Part shown: positions 1 to 7,990 of the stretch, piece after piece
Numbering within the stretch: position 1 is the first letter of the stretch
How the letters are laid out: each line of letters begins with the position of its first letter
From: Mycobacterium kyorinense
Lineage (GTDB): Bacteria > Actinomycetota > Actinomycetes > Mycobacteriales > Mycobacteriaceae
Assembly: GCF_002101735.1 (NCBI RefSeq)
Contig: NZ_LQPE01000150.1
Coordinates: forward strand, 1-56,235
Length of the DNA: 56,235 nt
Direction of reading: 5' to 3'
The notes under the pieces: generated by a model
Told to the model about the DNA's origin: nothing
Databases searched by the model: none
Seen by the model: only the letters and a program-made list of their open reading frames with translations
Position numbers and translations under genes: made by a program

Positions 1-40
1 TACTACCCACCCGGGTGGAAAAGTAGGACACCGCCGAACA
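1..40 (+). rRNA. rrf: 5S ribosomal RNA, 3' end only
   Basis: The first 40 bases match, from memory, the conserved 3' end of mycobacterial 5S rRNA, including the CCGGGTGG-AAAAGTAGGACACC block and the terminal CCGCCGAACA. The rest of the gene lies upstream of the window. It is followed after 5 nt by a strong terminator, as expected at the end of an rRNA operon. The next gene resembles Rv1691, which lies two genes after tyrS in M. tuberculosis, so this is probably an rrnB-type operon at the tyrS locus. A relic limited to the 5S end cannot be excluded from 40 bases. Confidence 0.85.
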
Positions 41-45
41 CCCAC

Positions 46-76
46 AAAAAAGGGCACCCACAAGGTGCCCTTTTTT
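46..76 (+). terminator. Intrinsic terminator of the rRNA operon
   Basis: A perfect 13-bp stem (AAAAAAGGGCACC at 46-58 with GGTGCCCTTTTTT at 64-76) surrounds a 5-nt loop. The 3' arm ends in six T residues. It lies 5 nt after the 5S rRNA end. Canonical U-tract terminators are uncommon in mycobacterial protein operons, so this fits rRNA transcription. The A-rich 5' arm could also make it work in the reverse direction. Confidence 0.9.
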
Positions 77-133
77 AATTCCCAAAAATTGCAATTCACA
101 GGTGCTTAATTATGGCGCCGCTGAATGTGCCCG

Positions 134-139
134 TATCCT
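134..139 (+). promoter_or_regulatory. Candidate -10 element for the downstream housekeeping series
   Basis: TATCCT fits the mycobacterial TANNNT -10 pattern and lies between the rRNA terminator and the first gene. Transcription would start near 146, leaving a short leader with the GGAGGTG ribosome-binding site at 159-165. This is inference from motif and position only. Confidence 0.4.
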
Positions 140-166
140 TTAGCGCAGGGACGTAACCGGAGGTGA

Positions 167-946
167 ATGGCACGAGTGGACATGCACAACGGCAGGGAGG
201 AACGGGCGCCGCGGCGCGGGCCTCGTTCGGGTCCGGGCCGCGCGCGCAGAGCTCAGCCGCAACCCCCACCCAAAGACGACAGGGGCACCGCGCCGCCGCT
301 CCCACCCGATATCGAGCCACGCCAGCTCGCACCCGAAATCCGGCGTGAGCTCAGCACTTTGGACCGTGCTACCGCCGATGCGGTGGCCCGCCACCTCGTC
401 GCTGCGGGCGAGCTGCTCGACGAAGACCCGCAGGCCGCACTGGAGCATGCACGGGCGGCCCGCGCACGGTCCGGCCGCATCGCCGCGGTCCGCGAAGCGG
501 TCGGGATCGCGGCCTATCACTGCGGCGACTGGGCGCAAGCCCTGGCCGAGCTGCGCGCGGCCCGCCGCATGGGCAGCAAATCCCCGCTGCTTCCGCTGAT
601 CGCCGATTGCGAACGCGGTCTCGGCCGGCCCGAGCGCGCCGTCGAATTGGCGCGCGGCCCCGAAGCGGCGCAACTCACTGGCGACGACGCCGACGAGCTG
701 CGCATCGTCGCCGCCGGCGCCCGCGCCGACCTCGGCCAGCTCGAACAGGCGCTGATGGTGCTGTCCACCCCGCAGCTCGATCCGACGCGGACCGGGACCA
801 CCGCCGCCCGGTTGTTCTACGCCTACGCCGACACGCTGCTGGCCCTCGACCGCGGCGACGAGGCGCTGCAGTGGTTCCTGCGCGCCGCAGCCGCCGACGT
901 CGACGGTGTCACCGACGCCGAAGACCGGGTCAGTGAGCTCGGCTGA
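167..946 (+). CDS. TPR-like conserved protein (Rv1691 type)
   Basis: A 259-aa soluble protein. The first 50 residues are rich in Arg, Pro and Gly and look disordered. The rest is a run of amphipathic helices with Ala/Leu-rich pairs that read like tetratricopeptide repeats, a protein-interaction fold. No catalytic motif or signal peptide is visible. The ATG at 167 sits only 1 nt after GGAGGTG; the in-frame GTG at 176 has better spacing (10 nt) and may be the true start. It is the first gene of the series leading to tlyA. Position and helical content match Rv1691 of M. tuberculosis, whose function is unknown to me. Confidence 0.8.
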   Translation: MARVDMHNGREERAPRRGPRSGPGRARRAQPQPPPKDDRGTAPPLPPDIEPRQLAPEIRRELSTLDRATADAVARHLVAAGELLDEDPQAALEHARAARARSGRIAAVREAVGIAAYHCGDWAQALAELRAARRMGSKSPLLPLIADCERGLGRPERAVELARGPEAAQLTGDDADELRIVAAGARADLGQLEQALMVLSTPQLDPTRTGTTAARLFYAYADTLLALDRGDEALQWFLRAAAADVDGVTDAEDRVSELG

Positions 947-947
947 C

Positions 948-1952
948 GTGGGAACGCTTGCGCAGGAATACGATTGCCTGCTTCTGGACCTCGACGGCAC
1001 GGTGTTCCGCGGTCATCAGCTCACCGAAGGGGCGGTGGAGTCGCTGGACAAGGCGCCCGGCCGCAAGCTGTTCATCACCAACAACGCCTCCCGGAGCGCG
1101 GACGAGGTGGCGGCCCATCTTCGCGATCTCGGCCTGGACGCCACCGGCGACGCCGTCGTCACCAGCGCGCAGGCCGCCGCCCATGTGCTGGCCGACCAGC
1201 TGCCGCCCAAATCCCGGGTGCTGGTCGTCGGCACCGAGGCGCTCGCCAACGAAATCACCGCGCGCGGATTGCAGCCGGTGCGGTTGTCACGGGACAAACC
1301 CGACGCCGTCGTGCAGGGCCACTCGCCGCAAACCTGTTGGGCCGACCTGGCCGAGGCCGCGCTGGCCATCCGGGCCGGCGCGCTGTGGGTGGCGGCCAAC
1401 GTCGACCCCACTTTGCCGTCCGAGCGCGGACTGTTGCCCGGCAACGGGTCCATGGTCGCCGCCCTGAAAACCGCCACCGACGCCGAGCCGCAGATAGCCG
1501 GCAAACCAGCGCCCGCCCTGATCAAAGACGCGTTGGCGCGCGGCGACTTTCGCGCACCACTGGTTGTCGGGGACCGGCTGGACACCGACATCGCCGGGGC
1601 GAATGCGGCGGGGTTGCGCAGCATCATGGTGCTCACCGGGGTCAATTCCGCGCGTGATGCGGTGCATGCCATACCGGCACAACGGCCCACCTATATCGGT
1701 CACGATCTGCGCTCGCTGCATCAGGACAGCGACACGCTGGAGGTTGCGCCGCAGAGGGCTTGGCATGCCGAGTTACGGGAGGGAACAGTGACCGTCACCA
1801 GCCGTGGAGAGGACGAGGACGGCGACGGCCTGTCGGTGGTTCGCGCCGTCGCCAGCGCGGTGTGGGAAGCGCACGTCGACGACGGTCCTGTCGTTGTCGA
1901 GGCCGGCGACGACGCGGCCCGCGACGCCCTGCAGCGCTGGTCCCTGGCGTAA
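948..1952 (+). CDS. HAD-superfamily sugar/glycerol phosphatase-like hydrolase (Rv1692 type)
   Basis: A 334-aa cytoplasmic hydrolase. The HAD nucleophile motif DLDGT has its Asp pair at residues 14 and 16, the TNNAS motif II follows near residue 44, and GDRLDTD near residue 209 supplies the acidic motif IV residues. The N-terminal fold and cap resemble NagD/phosphoglycolate-phosphatase-like enzymes; Rv1692 has been described as a glycerol 3-phosphate phosphatase in lipid recycling. The frame is open from GTG 906, which would overlap the previous gene by 41 nt. GTG 948 gives the conserved start MGTLAQ and is preferred. An extra 100-residue C-terminal tail follows the core. Confidence 0.9.
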   Translation: MGTLAQEYDCLLLDLDGTVFRGHQLTEGAVESLDKAPGRKLFITNNASRSADEVAAHLRDLGLDATGDAVVTSAQAAAHVLADQLPPKSRVLVVGTEALANEITARGLQPVRLSRDKPDAVVQGHSPQTCWADLAEAALAIRAGALWVAANVDPTLPSERGLLPGNGSMVAALKTATDAEPQIAGKPAPALIKDALARGDFRAPLVVGDRLDTDIAGANAAGLRSIMVLTGVNSARDAVHAIPAQRPTYIGHDLRSLHQDSDTLEVAPQRAWHAELREGTVTVTSRGEDEDGDGLSVVRAVASAVWEAHVDDGPVVVEAGDDAARDALQRWSLA

Positions 1953-1974
1953 ATCCGCTAGCGTTAGGAGCGCA

Positions 1975-2151
1975 ATGACTACGGAACCTGATCAGATTCG
2001 TGCCCAGATCGACGCTGTGCTCGCCGAGCTGCCCGAGCTTGCCGACGGCGAGAACGAGCTTGACGAGGCCAAACTCGAGGAAATAGCGCGCCGCCTTTCC
2101 GCGGCGCACGACACGCTGGTGCGCGCTCTGGAGATGGCGGAGAAGGGCTGA
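1975..2151 (+). CDS. Small conserved helical protein (Rv1693 type)
   Basis: A 58-aa acidic protein with a strong ribosome-binding site (AGGAG at 1966-1970) 4 nt before ATG. Residues 10-55 are predicted to form two amphipathic helices with Leu/Ile heptad spacing, so a coiled-coil hairpin or adaptor role is plausible. It sits 22 nt after the HAD phosphatase and 7 nt before tlyA, and is almost certainly co-transcribed with them. M. tuberculosis has a small gene at the same place. No function is known to me. Confidence 0.85.
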   Translation: MTTEPDQIRAQIDAVLAELPELADGENELDEAKLEEIARRLSAAHDTLVRALEMAEKG

Positions 2152-2158
2152 GTGCGCG

Positions 2159-2962
2159 GTGCCACGGCGTGCCCGTGTTGACGTCGAACTGGTTCGGCGC
2201 GGGTTGGCGCGATCCCGCCAGCAGGCCGCCGAACTGATCGGTGCCGGCAAGGTGAGCATCGACGGCATGCCGGCGGTCAAACCCGCCACCGCGGTCGCGG
2301 TCACTGCCACCCTGCGCGTCGCCGACGATGCCGACCACACCTGGGTGTCGCGTGGCGCCCACAAACTCATTGGCGCGCTCGACACCTTCGGCATCAGCGT
2401 CGAAGGCCGTCGCTGCCTGGACGCCGGCGCGTCGACCGGTGGCTTCACCCAAGTGCTGTTGGACCGCGGAGCTCGTGAAGTGGTTGCCGCCGACGTCGGA
2501 TACGGTCAGCTGGCGTGGTCGCTGCGCTCAGATCCACGGGTCGTCGTCGTCGAGCGAACCAACGCCCGGGATCTGTCGCCGTCGAGCATCGGCGGGCCGG
2601 TCGACGCGATAGTGGCTGACCTGTCGTTCATCTCGCTGACGACGGTGTTGCCCGCGCTGGCTGAATGCGCGTCGCCCGACGCCGATATCGTTCCCATGGT
2701 GAAGCCGCAGTTCGAGGTGGGCAAAGGCCAGGTGGGTGCCGGCGGAGTGGTGCGCGATCCCGCATTGCGCGCCGACACGGTGCTCAGCGTGGCGCGAAGC
2801 GCCGAATCGCTGGGCTGGCACACCATCGGCGTCACCGCCAGCCCGCTACCGGGTCCGTCGGGCAACGTCGAATACTTCCTGTGGCTGCGCACCAGTCAAG
2901 GCATGTCGGGCGACGCATTGGTGCAGGCGGTCCGCGGCGCCGTGGACGAGGGCCCGCGATGA
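2159..2962 (+). CDS. tlyA: 16S/23S rRNA 2'-O-methyltransferase TlyA
   Basis: A 267-aa enzyme with an N-terminal S4 RNA-binding domain (residues 1-60) and an FtsJ-like methyltransferase domain with the SAM loop DAGASTGGF near residue 88. TlyA 2'-O-methylates C1409 of 16S and C1920 of 23S rRNA, and its activity makes mycobacteria sensitive to capreomycin. GTG 2159 gives the family start V-x-RRARVD and follows a GAGAAGG stretch. It overlaps the NAD kinase start by 4 nt (ATGA). The motifs look intact. Confidence 0.97.
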   Translation: MPRRARVDVELVRRGLARSRQQAAELIGAGKVSIDGMPAVKPATAVAVTATLRVADDADHTWVSRGAHKLIGALDTFGISVEGRRCLDAGASTGGFTQVLLDRGAREVVAADVGYGQLAWSLRSDPRVVVVERTNARDLSPSSIGGPVDAIVADLSFISLTTVLPALAECASPDADIVPMVKPQFEVGKGQVGAGGVVRDPALRADTVLSVARSAESLGWHTIGVTASPLPGPSGNVEYFLWLRTSQGMSGDALVQAVRGAVDEGPR

Positions 2963-3882
2963 CCAAGGAACGCACCGTTCTGCTGGTGGTGCACACCGGC
3001 CGCGAAGAGGCGACGGAGACCGCACGTCGCGTCGAGAAAGTGCTGGGCGACAACGGTATTGGGCTGCGCATGCTGTCAGCCGAGGCGGTTGATCGAGGAT
3101 CGCTGCACCTGGCGCCCGACGACATGCGCGCGTTGGGCGTCGACATCGACGTGGTCGACGCCGATCCGCACGCCGCCGACGGCTGCGAATTGGTGATCGT
3201 GCTCGGCGGTGACGGCACCTTCTTGCGGGCCGCCGAGCTGGCACGCAACGCGTGCATTCCGGTATTGGGCGTAAACCTCGGCCGCATCGGCTTTTTGGCC
3301 GAAGCGGAAGCGGAGCACATCGACACCGTGCTCGAGCATGTCATTGCCCGGACGTACCGGGTGGAGGAGCGGCTGACGTTGGACGTCGCGGTGCGGGCCG
3401 AGGGCCGCGTGATCGATCGCGGATGGGCGCTCAACGACGCTAGCCTGGAGAAGGGCCCGCGGCTCGGGGTGCTCGGGGTGGTCGTCGAGGTCGACGGCCG
3501 GCCGGTGTCGACGTTCGGCTGCGACGGGGTGTTGGTGTCGACGCCAACGGGATCCACCGCCTATGCGTTCTCCGCCGGCGGGCCCGTGCTGTGGCCGGAC
3601 CTGGAGGCAATCCTGGTGGTGCCCAACAACGCTCACGCACTGTTCGCCAGGCCCATGGTGACCAGCCCCGACGCCACCGTTGCGATCGAAGTCGAGGCCG
3701 GCGGGCATGACGCGCTGGTTTTCTGCGACGGGCGCCGCGAAATGCTGGTGCCGGCGGGCGGACGGCTTGAGGTGACACGCTGTGAGACGGCGGTGAAATG
3801 GGCGCGGTTGGATAGTGCGCCGTTCACCGACCGTTTGGTGCGAAAGTTCCGGCTGCCGGTCACCGGCTGGCGCGGGCAATAG
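2959..3882 (+). CDS. ppnK: NAD kinase
   Basis: A 307-aa enzyme, the same length as the M. tuberculosis protein, that phosphorylates NAD to NADP using ATP or polyphosphate. The family signature GGDGTF is near residue 83, the NDAS motif and the glycine-rich CDGVLVSTPTGSTAYAFSAGG region lie in the centre, and the C-terminal beta-sandwich domain is complete. The start overlaps the tlyA stop by 4 nt, implying translational coupling. The chain tlyA-ppnK-recN is conserved in actinobacteria. Confidence 0.97.
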   Translation: MTKERTVLLVVHTGREEATETARRVEKVLGDNGIGLRMLSAEAVDRGSLHLAPDDMRALGVDIDVVDADPHAADGCELVIVLGGDGTFLRAAELARNACIPVLGVNLGRIGFLAEAEAEHIDTVLEHVIARTYRVEERLTLDVAVRAEGRVIDRGWALNDASLEKGPRLGVLGVVVEVDGRPVSTFGCDGVLVSTPTGSTAYAFSAGGPVLWPDLEAILVVPNNAHALFARPMVTSPDATVAIEVEAGGHDALVFCDGRREMLVPAGGRLEVTRCETAVKWARLDSAPFTDRLVRKFRLPVTGWRGQ

Positions 3883-3884
3883 CC

Positions 3885-5660
3885 GTGCTGACCGAAATAC
3901 GGATCGAGTCGCTCGGCGCCATCAGCGTCGCGACCGCGGAGTTCGACCGCGGCCTGACGGTGCTGACCGGCGAAACCGGCACCGGCAAGACCATGGTGGT
4001 CACCGGGCTGCATCTGCTCGGCGGCGCACGCGCGGACGCCACCCGGGTGCGTTCGGGGGCCGACCGGGCCGTCGTCGAAGGGCGTTTCAGCACAGTCGAT
4101 CTCGACGAGGCCGCGGCGTCACGCATCGACGAGATACTCGACGCGGCGGGGGCCGAGCGTGACGAGGACGGCAGCGTGATCGCGCTGCGTTCGGTCAGCC
4201 GTGACGGGCCGTCGCGCGCCTATCTCGGCGGCCGCAGCGTGCCGGCCAAGTCGCTGAGTGGCTTCACCGCGGAATTGCTTACGCTACACGGACAGAACGA
4301 TCAGCTGCGCCTGATGCGGCCCGACGAGCAACGCGCTGCGCTCGACCGGTTCGCAGACGCCGGTGCGCGGCTGGAGCGCTACCGCAAACTGCGCGACGCG
4401 TGGCTGTCGGCGCGACGCGACCTCGTCGACCGCAGCGACCGGGCACGCGAATTGGCGCAGGAGGCCGATCGGCTCAAATTCGCGTTGCACGAGATCGACT
4501 CGGTGGACCCGTTGCCCGGTGAGGACGACGCGTTGATCGACGACATCCGCCGGCTCTCCGAACTCGATGCGTTGCGGGAGGCGGCCGCCCGGGCCCGCGC
4601 GGCGTTGGCCGGAGCGGTCGAGGACACCGCGGAGTCCGGGCCGGCCTCGGCTTCCGACTGCCTGGCCCGGGCCAAGGCGGCGTTGGAGTCGACCGACGAC
4701 GCCACGCTGCGCGGCCTGGCCGATCAACTCGACGAAGCGCTGACAGTGGTCGGCGACGCCGCTCGGGAACTGGGCGCGTACCTGAGCGAACTTCCCGCCG
4801 ATGCCAGCGCATTGGACACCAAGCTGGCCCGCCAGGCCGAGTTGCGCACGCTGACCCGCAAATACGCCGCCGATATCGACGGGGTGCTGGCCTGGGCCCG
4901 TGAATCGCGAGAACGGTTGGCGCACTTGGATGTTTCCGAGGAGGCCTTGACCGGGCTGCAGCGCCGCGTCGACGAATTGGCCGTCCAATTAGCCGATGCC
5001 GCAGCCGATCTCAGCAAGGCCCGCGGCCAAGCGGCCAAGCGGCTGGCCAAAGCGGTCACCGCTGAGCTGTCGGGCTTGGCGATGGCCGATGCCGAATTCA
5101 CCATCTCGGTGAGCACTCTGTCCAGCGGGGACGACGACCCCGCGGCGCTGACGCTGCCCTCGGGGGCGCGCGCGCACGCCGGCGGCGACGGCATCGACCA
5201 GGTCGAGTTCGGCTTCGCCGCCCACCGCGGCATGACGGTGCTGCCCTTGTCCAAAAGCGCGTCCGGCGGCGAGCTGTCCCGGGTGATGCTGGCCCTGGAG
5301 GTGGTGCTGGCGACGTCGCGGAAACAGACGGCGGGCACCACGATGGTGTTCGACGAGGTCGACGCCGGCGTCGGCGGCCGAGCCGCGGTGCAGATCGGCC
5401 GGCGGCTGGCGCGGTTGGCCCGCAGCCAGCAGGTGATCGTCGTGACGCATCTGCCTCAGGTGGCCGCCTACGCCGACGTGCACCTGATGGTGGACAGCGC
5501 CGGGCGGGACGGCGCCAGCGGCGTGCGGCGACTCGACGGCGACGAGCGGGTGGCCGAGCTGGCCAGGATGCTGGCCGGGCTCGGTGAGTCCGACAGCGGC
5601 CGCGCCCACGCGCGCGAACTGCTCGAGGCCGCCCAATGTGATCGGATCGCGACCTCCTGA
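3885..5660 (+). CDS. recN: DNA repair protein RecN (SMC-like ATPase)
   Basis: A 591-aa SMC-family protein acting in double-strand break repair. The Walker A GETGTGKT is near residue 29. A long coiled-coil follows (about 150-380). The ABC signature SASGGELSRVMLAL and the Walker B MVFDEVDAGVGG are in the C-terminal third. GTG 3885 lies 2 nt after the NAD kinase stop. Length and motifs agree with full-length mycobacterial RecN. Confidence 0.97.
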   Translation: MLTEIRIESLGAISVATAEFDRGLTVLTGETGTGKTMVVTGLHLLGGARADATRVRSGADRAVVEGRFSTVDLDEAAASRIDEILDAAGAERDEDGSVIALRSVSRDGPSRAYLGGRSVPAKSLSGFTAELLTLHGQNDQLRLMRPDEQRAALDRFADAGARLERYRKLRDAWLSARRDLVDRSDRARELAQEADRLKFALHEIDSVDPLPGEDDALIDDIRRLSELDALREAAARARAALAGAVEDTAESGPASASDCLARAKAALESTDDATLRGLADQLDEALTVVGDAARELGAYLSELPADASALDTKLARQAELRTLTRKYAADIDGVLAWARESRERLAHLDVSEEALTGLQRRVDELAVQLADAAADLSKARGQAAKRLAKAVTAELSGLAMADAEFTISVSTLSSGDDDPAALTLPSGARAHAGGDGIDQVEFGFAAHRGMTVLPLSKSASGGELSRVMLALEVVLATSRKQTAGTTMVFDEVDAGVGGRAAVQIGRRLARLARSQQVIVVTHLPQVAAYADVHLMVDSAGRDGASGVRRLDGDERVAELARMLAGLGESDSGRAHARELLEAAQCDRIATS

Positions 5661-5672
5661 CCACTTTGTCGT

Positions 5673-5688
5673 TGTGACAGATGTGACA
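5673..5688 (+). promoter_or_regulatory. Direct repeat TGTGACA x2 upstream of the steA-like gene
   Basis: Two exact TGTGACA heptamers start 9 bp apart (5673 and 5682), in the 99-nt gap between recN and the steA-like gene. TGTGA is the half-site of CRP-type regulators, but the copies are direct, not inverted. A role as an activator or repressor site is inference. Confidence 0.3.
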
Positions 5689-5759
5689 ATACAACTTCTG
5701 AGGCTCCTGTTACGGCGCGCCTCCACGTCTGATCGCGGGTTCACCGACAGAATCGCCGC

Positions 5760-6941
5760 ATGAGGATGTCAGCTCTTTTGTCCCGTAACACCGAGCGGCC
5801 CGGTGTCGTCGGCACCGCCCGAGTCGACCGCGACATCGACCGGCTGCTGCGACGCGTCTGCCCCGGCGACATCGTGGTGCTCGACGTGTTGGACCTGGAC
5901 CGGATCACCGCCGACGCGCTCGTCGACGCCGAGATCGCGGCCGTCGTCAACGCGTCCCCGTCGGTGTCGGGGCGTTAGCCCAATCAGGGCCCAGAGGTGT
6001 TGGTGGCCAACGGTGTCACGCTCATCGACGAGACGGGACCCGAGGTCTTCAAGAAGGTCAAGGACGGCGCCAAGATCCGGCTGTACAACGGCGGCGTCTA
6101 CTCCGGCGATCGGCGGTTGGTGCGGGGCACCGAGCGCACCGACCACGAGATCGCCGACCTCATGCAGGAGGCCAAGAGTGGACTGGTTGCGCACCTGGAA
6201 GCCTTCGCGGGCAACACGATTGAATTCATCCGCAGCGAAAGCCCGTTGCTGATCGACGGAATCGGCATCCCCGACGTCGATGTCGACCTGCGCCGGCGCC
6301 ACGTGGTGCTGGTCGGCGACGAGCCGCACGCCGAGGAAGACCTCAAGCGCCTCAAGCCGTTCATCAAGGAATACCAACCCGTGTTGATCGGTGTCGGCAT
6401 GGGCGCCGACGTGGTGCGCAAGGCGGGTTATCGCCCGCAGATCATTGTCGGTGATCCGAGCCAGATGAGCGCTGACGTCCTCAAGTGCGGCGCGCAGGTG
6501 GTGTTGCCGGCTGACGCCGACGGCCACGCGCCCGGCCTGGAGCGCATCCAGGATCTCGGCGTCGGCGCGATGACATTCCCGGCCGCCGGTTCGCCCATGG
6601 ACCTGGCGCTGCTCTTGGCCGACCATCACGGCGCCGCATTGCTGGTGACCGCGGGGCATACCGCCAACATCGAGACGTTCTTCGACCGGACCCGCCAGCA
6701 GAGCAACCCCTCGACGTTTTTGACCCGGCTGCGGGTGGGAGAAAAGCTGGTGGACGCCAAGGCGGTTGCCACTTTGTACCGCAACCGGATTTCGGGTGGC
6801 GCCATCGCGTTCCTAATACTGGCGATGCTGGTCGCGGTCAGCATCATGCTGTGGGTCTCGCGTACCGATGCCGTGGTGATGCACTGGGTTGTCGAGTACT
6901 GGAACCGGTTCTCCCTGTGGGTTCAGGGCTGGGTCAGCTAG
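5760..6941 (+). pseudogene. steA: SteA-like cell-division/envelope protein (Rv1697 type) interrupted by an in-frame TAG
   Basis: The reading frame is continuous from ATG 5760 to 6941 (393 codons, the length of Rv1697) except for one TAG at 5976-5978, codon 73. The intact M. tuberculosis protein has Tyr there, as I recall it (G-R-Y-P-N), so one base change in a Tyr codon explains it. Downstream residues match the family closely and end in one membrane helix near residues 345-365 with a WV-rich tail. The family (thiamin-pyrophosphokinase-like fold plus TM anchor) pairs with the next gene and is tied to division and wall integrity in corynebacteria. A GTG at 5997 could restart translation to give a 314-aa product. 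Sequence error or suppression are alternatives. Confidence 0.85.
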
Positions 6942-6945
6942 CACG

Positions 6946-7887
6946 GTGATTTCCCTACGGCACCACGCGATTTCGCTGGCCGCGGTGTTCCTTGCGCTGG
7001 CGGTCGGCGTCGTCCTGGGCTCGGGCGTGCTGTCGGACACGCTGCTGTCGGGACTGCGCGAGGAAAAGCGGGATCTGCACTCCCAGATCAACGCGCTGAA
7101 CGACCAGAAGAACGTCCTGAATGAAAAGCTCACCGCGGCAAACGCTTTCGACGCCCAGATCGCCGGGCGGATTGTTCACGACGCGCTGAGCGGCAAGTCC
7201 GTCGTCGTCTTCCGCACCCCCGACGCACACGACGACGACGTCGACGCGCTGTCGAAGGTCGTCGGTCAGGCCGGGGGAGCGGTCAGCGGCACCGTGTCGC
7301 TGACGCAGGAGTTCGTCGACGCCAACTCGGCGGAGAAATTGCGGTCGGTGGTGAACTCGTCCATCGTGCCGGCGGGCGCCCAGCTGAGTACCAAGCTGGT
7401 GGATCAGGGCTCGCAGGCCGGCGACCTGCTGGGGATCGCGTTGCTGATCAACCGTGATCCTGTGGTGCCGCCCGTCGACGACGCCCAGCGCGACACCGTG
7501 CTGGCGGCGCTGCGCGACACCGGATTTATCGCCTACCGCGACCAGCACATCGGCGCATCGAACGCTGCGCTGGTGGTCACCGGCGGTGGGCTCGGCGACG
7601 ACGCCGGCAACCAGGGCGCCACCGTGGCGCGGTTCGCCGCGGGGCTGGCGCCCCATGGTTCTGGCGTGGTGCTGGCCGGTCGCGACGGGTCGTCGGTCGG
7701 AACGGCCGCGGTCGCGGTGGCCCGCGCCGACGCGGGCGTGGCCTCGGCGATCAGCACGGTCGACGACGTGGACGCCGAACCCGGCCGGATCACCGCCATC
7801 CTGGGTCTGGCCGACCTGGTCAACGGCGGACACACCGGCCAGTACGGCACCGGTCACGGCGCCGGCGCCCTCACCGTCGCGCAGTAG
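6946..7887 (+). CDS. mctB: Copper transporter/outer-envelope protein MctB (SteB-like)
   Basis: A 313-aa protein with an N-terminal membrane anchor or signal (residues 7-27, ISLAAVFLALAVGVVLGSG), then a coiled-coil stretch (about 35-65) and an alpha/beta periplasmic domain. M. tuberculosis Rv1698 is implicated in copper efflux and was proposed as an outer-membrane channel; corynebacterial SteB partners SteA. GTG 6946 gives the conserved VISLRHHA start and lies 4 nt after the steA-like stop. The longer frame from 6889 would overlap the previous gene by 53 nt and is rejected. This copy is intact even though its partner is interrupted. Confidence 0.93.
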   Translation: MISLRHHAISLAAVFLALAVGVVLGSGVLSDTLLSGLREEKRDLHSQINALNDQKNVLNEKLTAANAFDAQIAGRIVHDALSGKSVVVFRTPDAHDDDVDALSKVVGQAGGAVSGTVSLTQEFVDANSAEKLRSVVNSSIVPAGAQLSTKLVDQGSQAGDLLGIALLINRDPVVPPVDDAQRDTVLAALRDTGFIAYRDQHIGASNAALVVTGGGLGDDAGNQGATVARFAAGLAPHGSGVVLAGRDGSSVGTAAVAVARADAGVASAISTVDDVDAEPGRITAILGLADLVNGGHTGQYGTGHGAGALTVAQ

Positions 7888-7930
7888 CCGTCTGCAGGGC
7901 GTGTCAGCGACCGGCGCGCGAGGTCAGTGT

Positions 7931-7936
7931 TAGGGT
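7931..7936 (+). promoter_or_regulatory. Candidate -10 element for pyrG
   Basis: TAGGGT in the 103-nt gap after mctB matches the TANNNT pattern. Initiation near 7943 would give a leader of about 48 nt holding the strong GGAGG at 7978-7982, 8 nt before the TTG start. Inferred from motif and spacing. Confidence 0.45.
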
Positions 7937-7990
7937 GGGGTTCCGTGGGTCGGAAGCCAACCCTGCGCCGTCTTCACGGAGGTTGCTCTT

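Noticed and set aside
5760..6941. Selenocysteine or pyrrolysine recoding at the in-frame stops
   Set aside because: The stops are TAG and TAA, not TGA, no SECIS-like element is seen, and relatives appear to have ordinary residues there.
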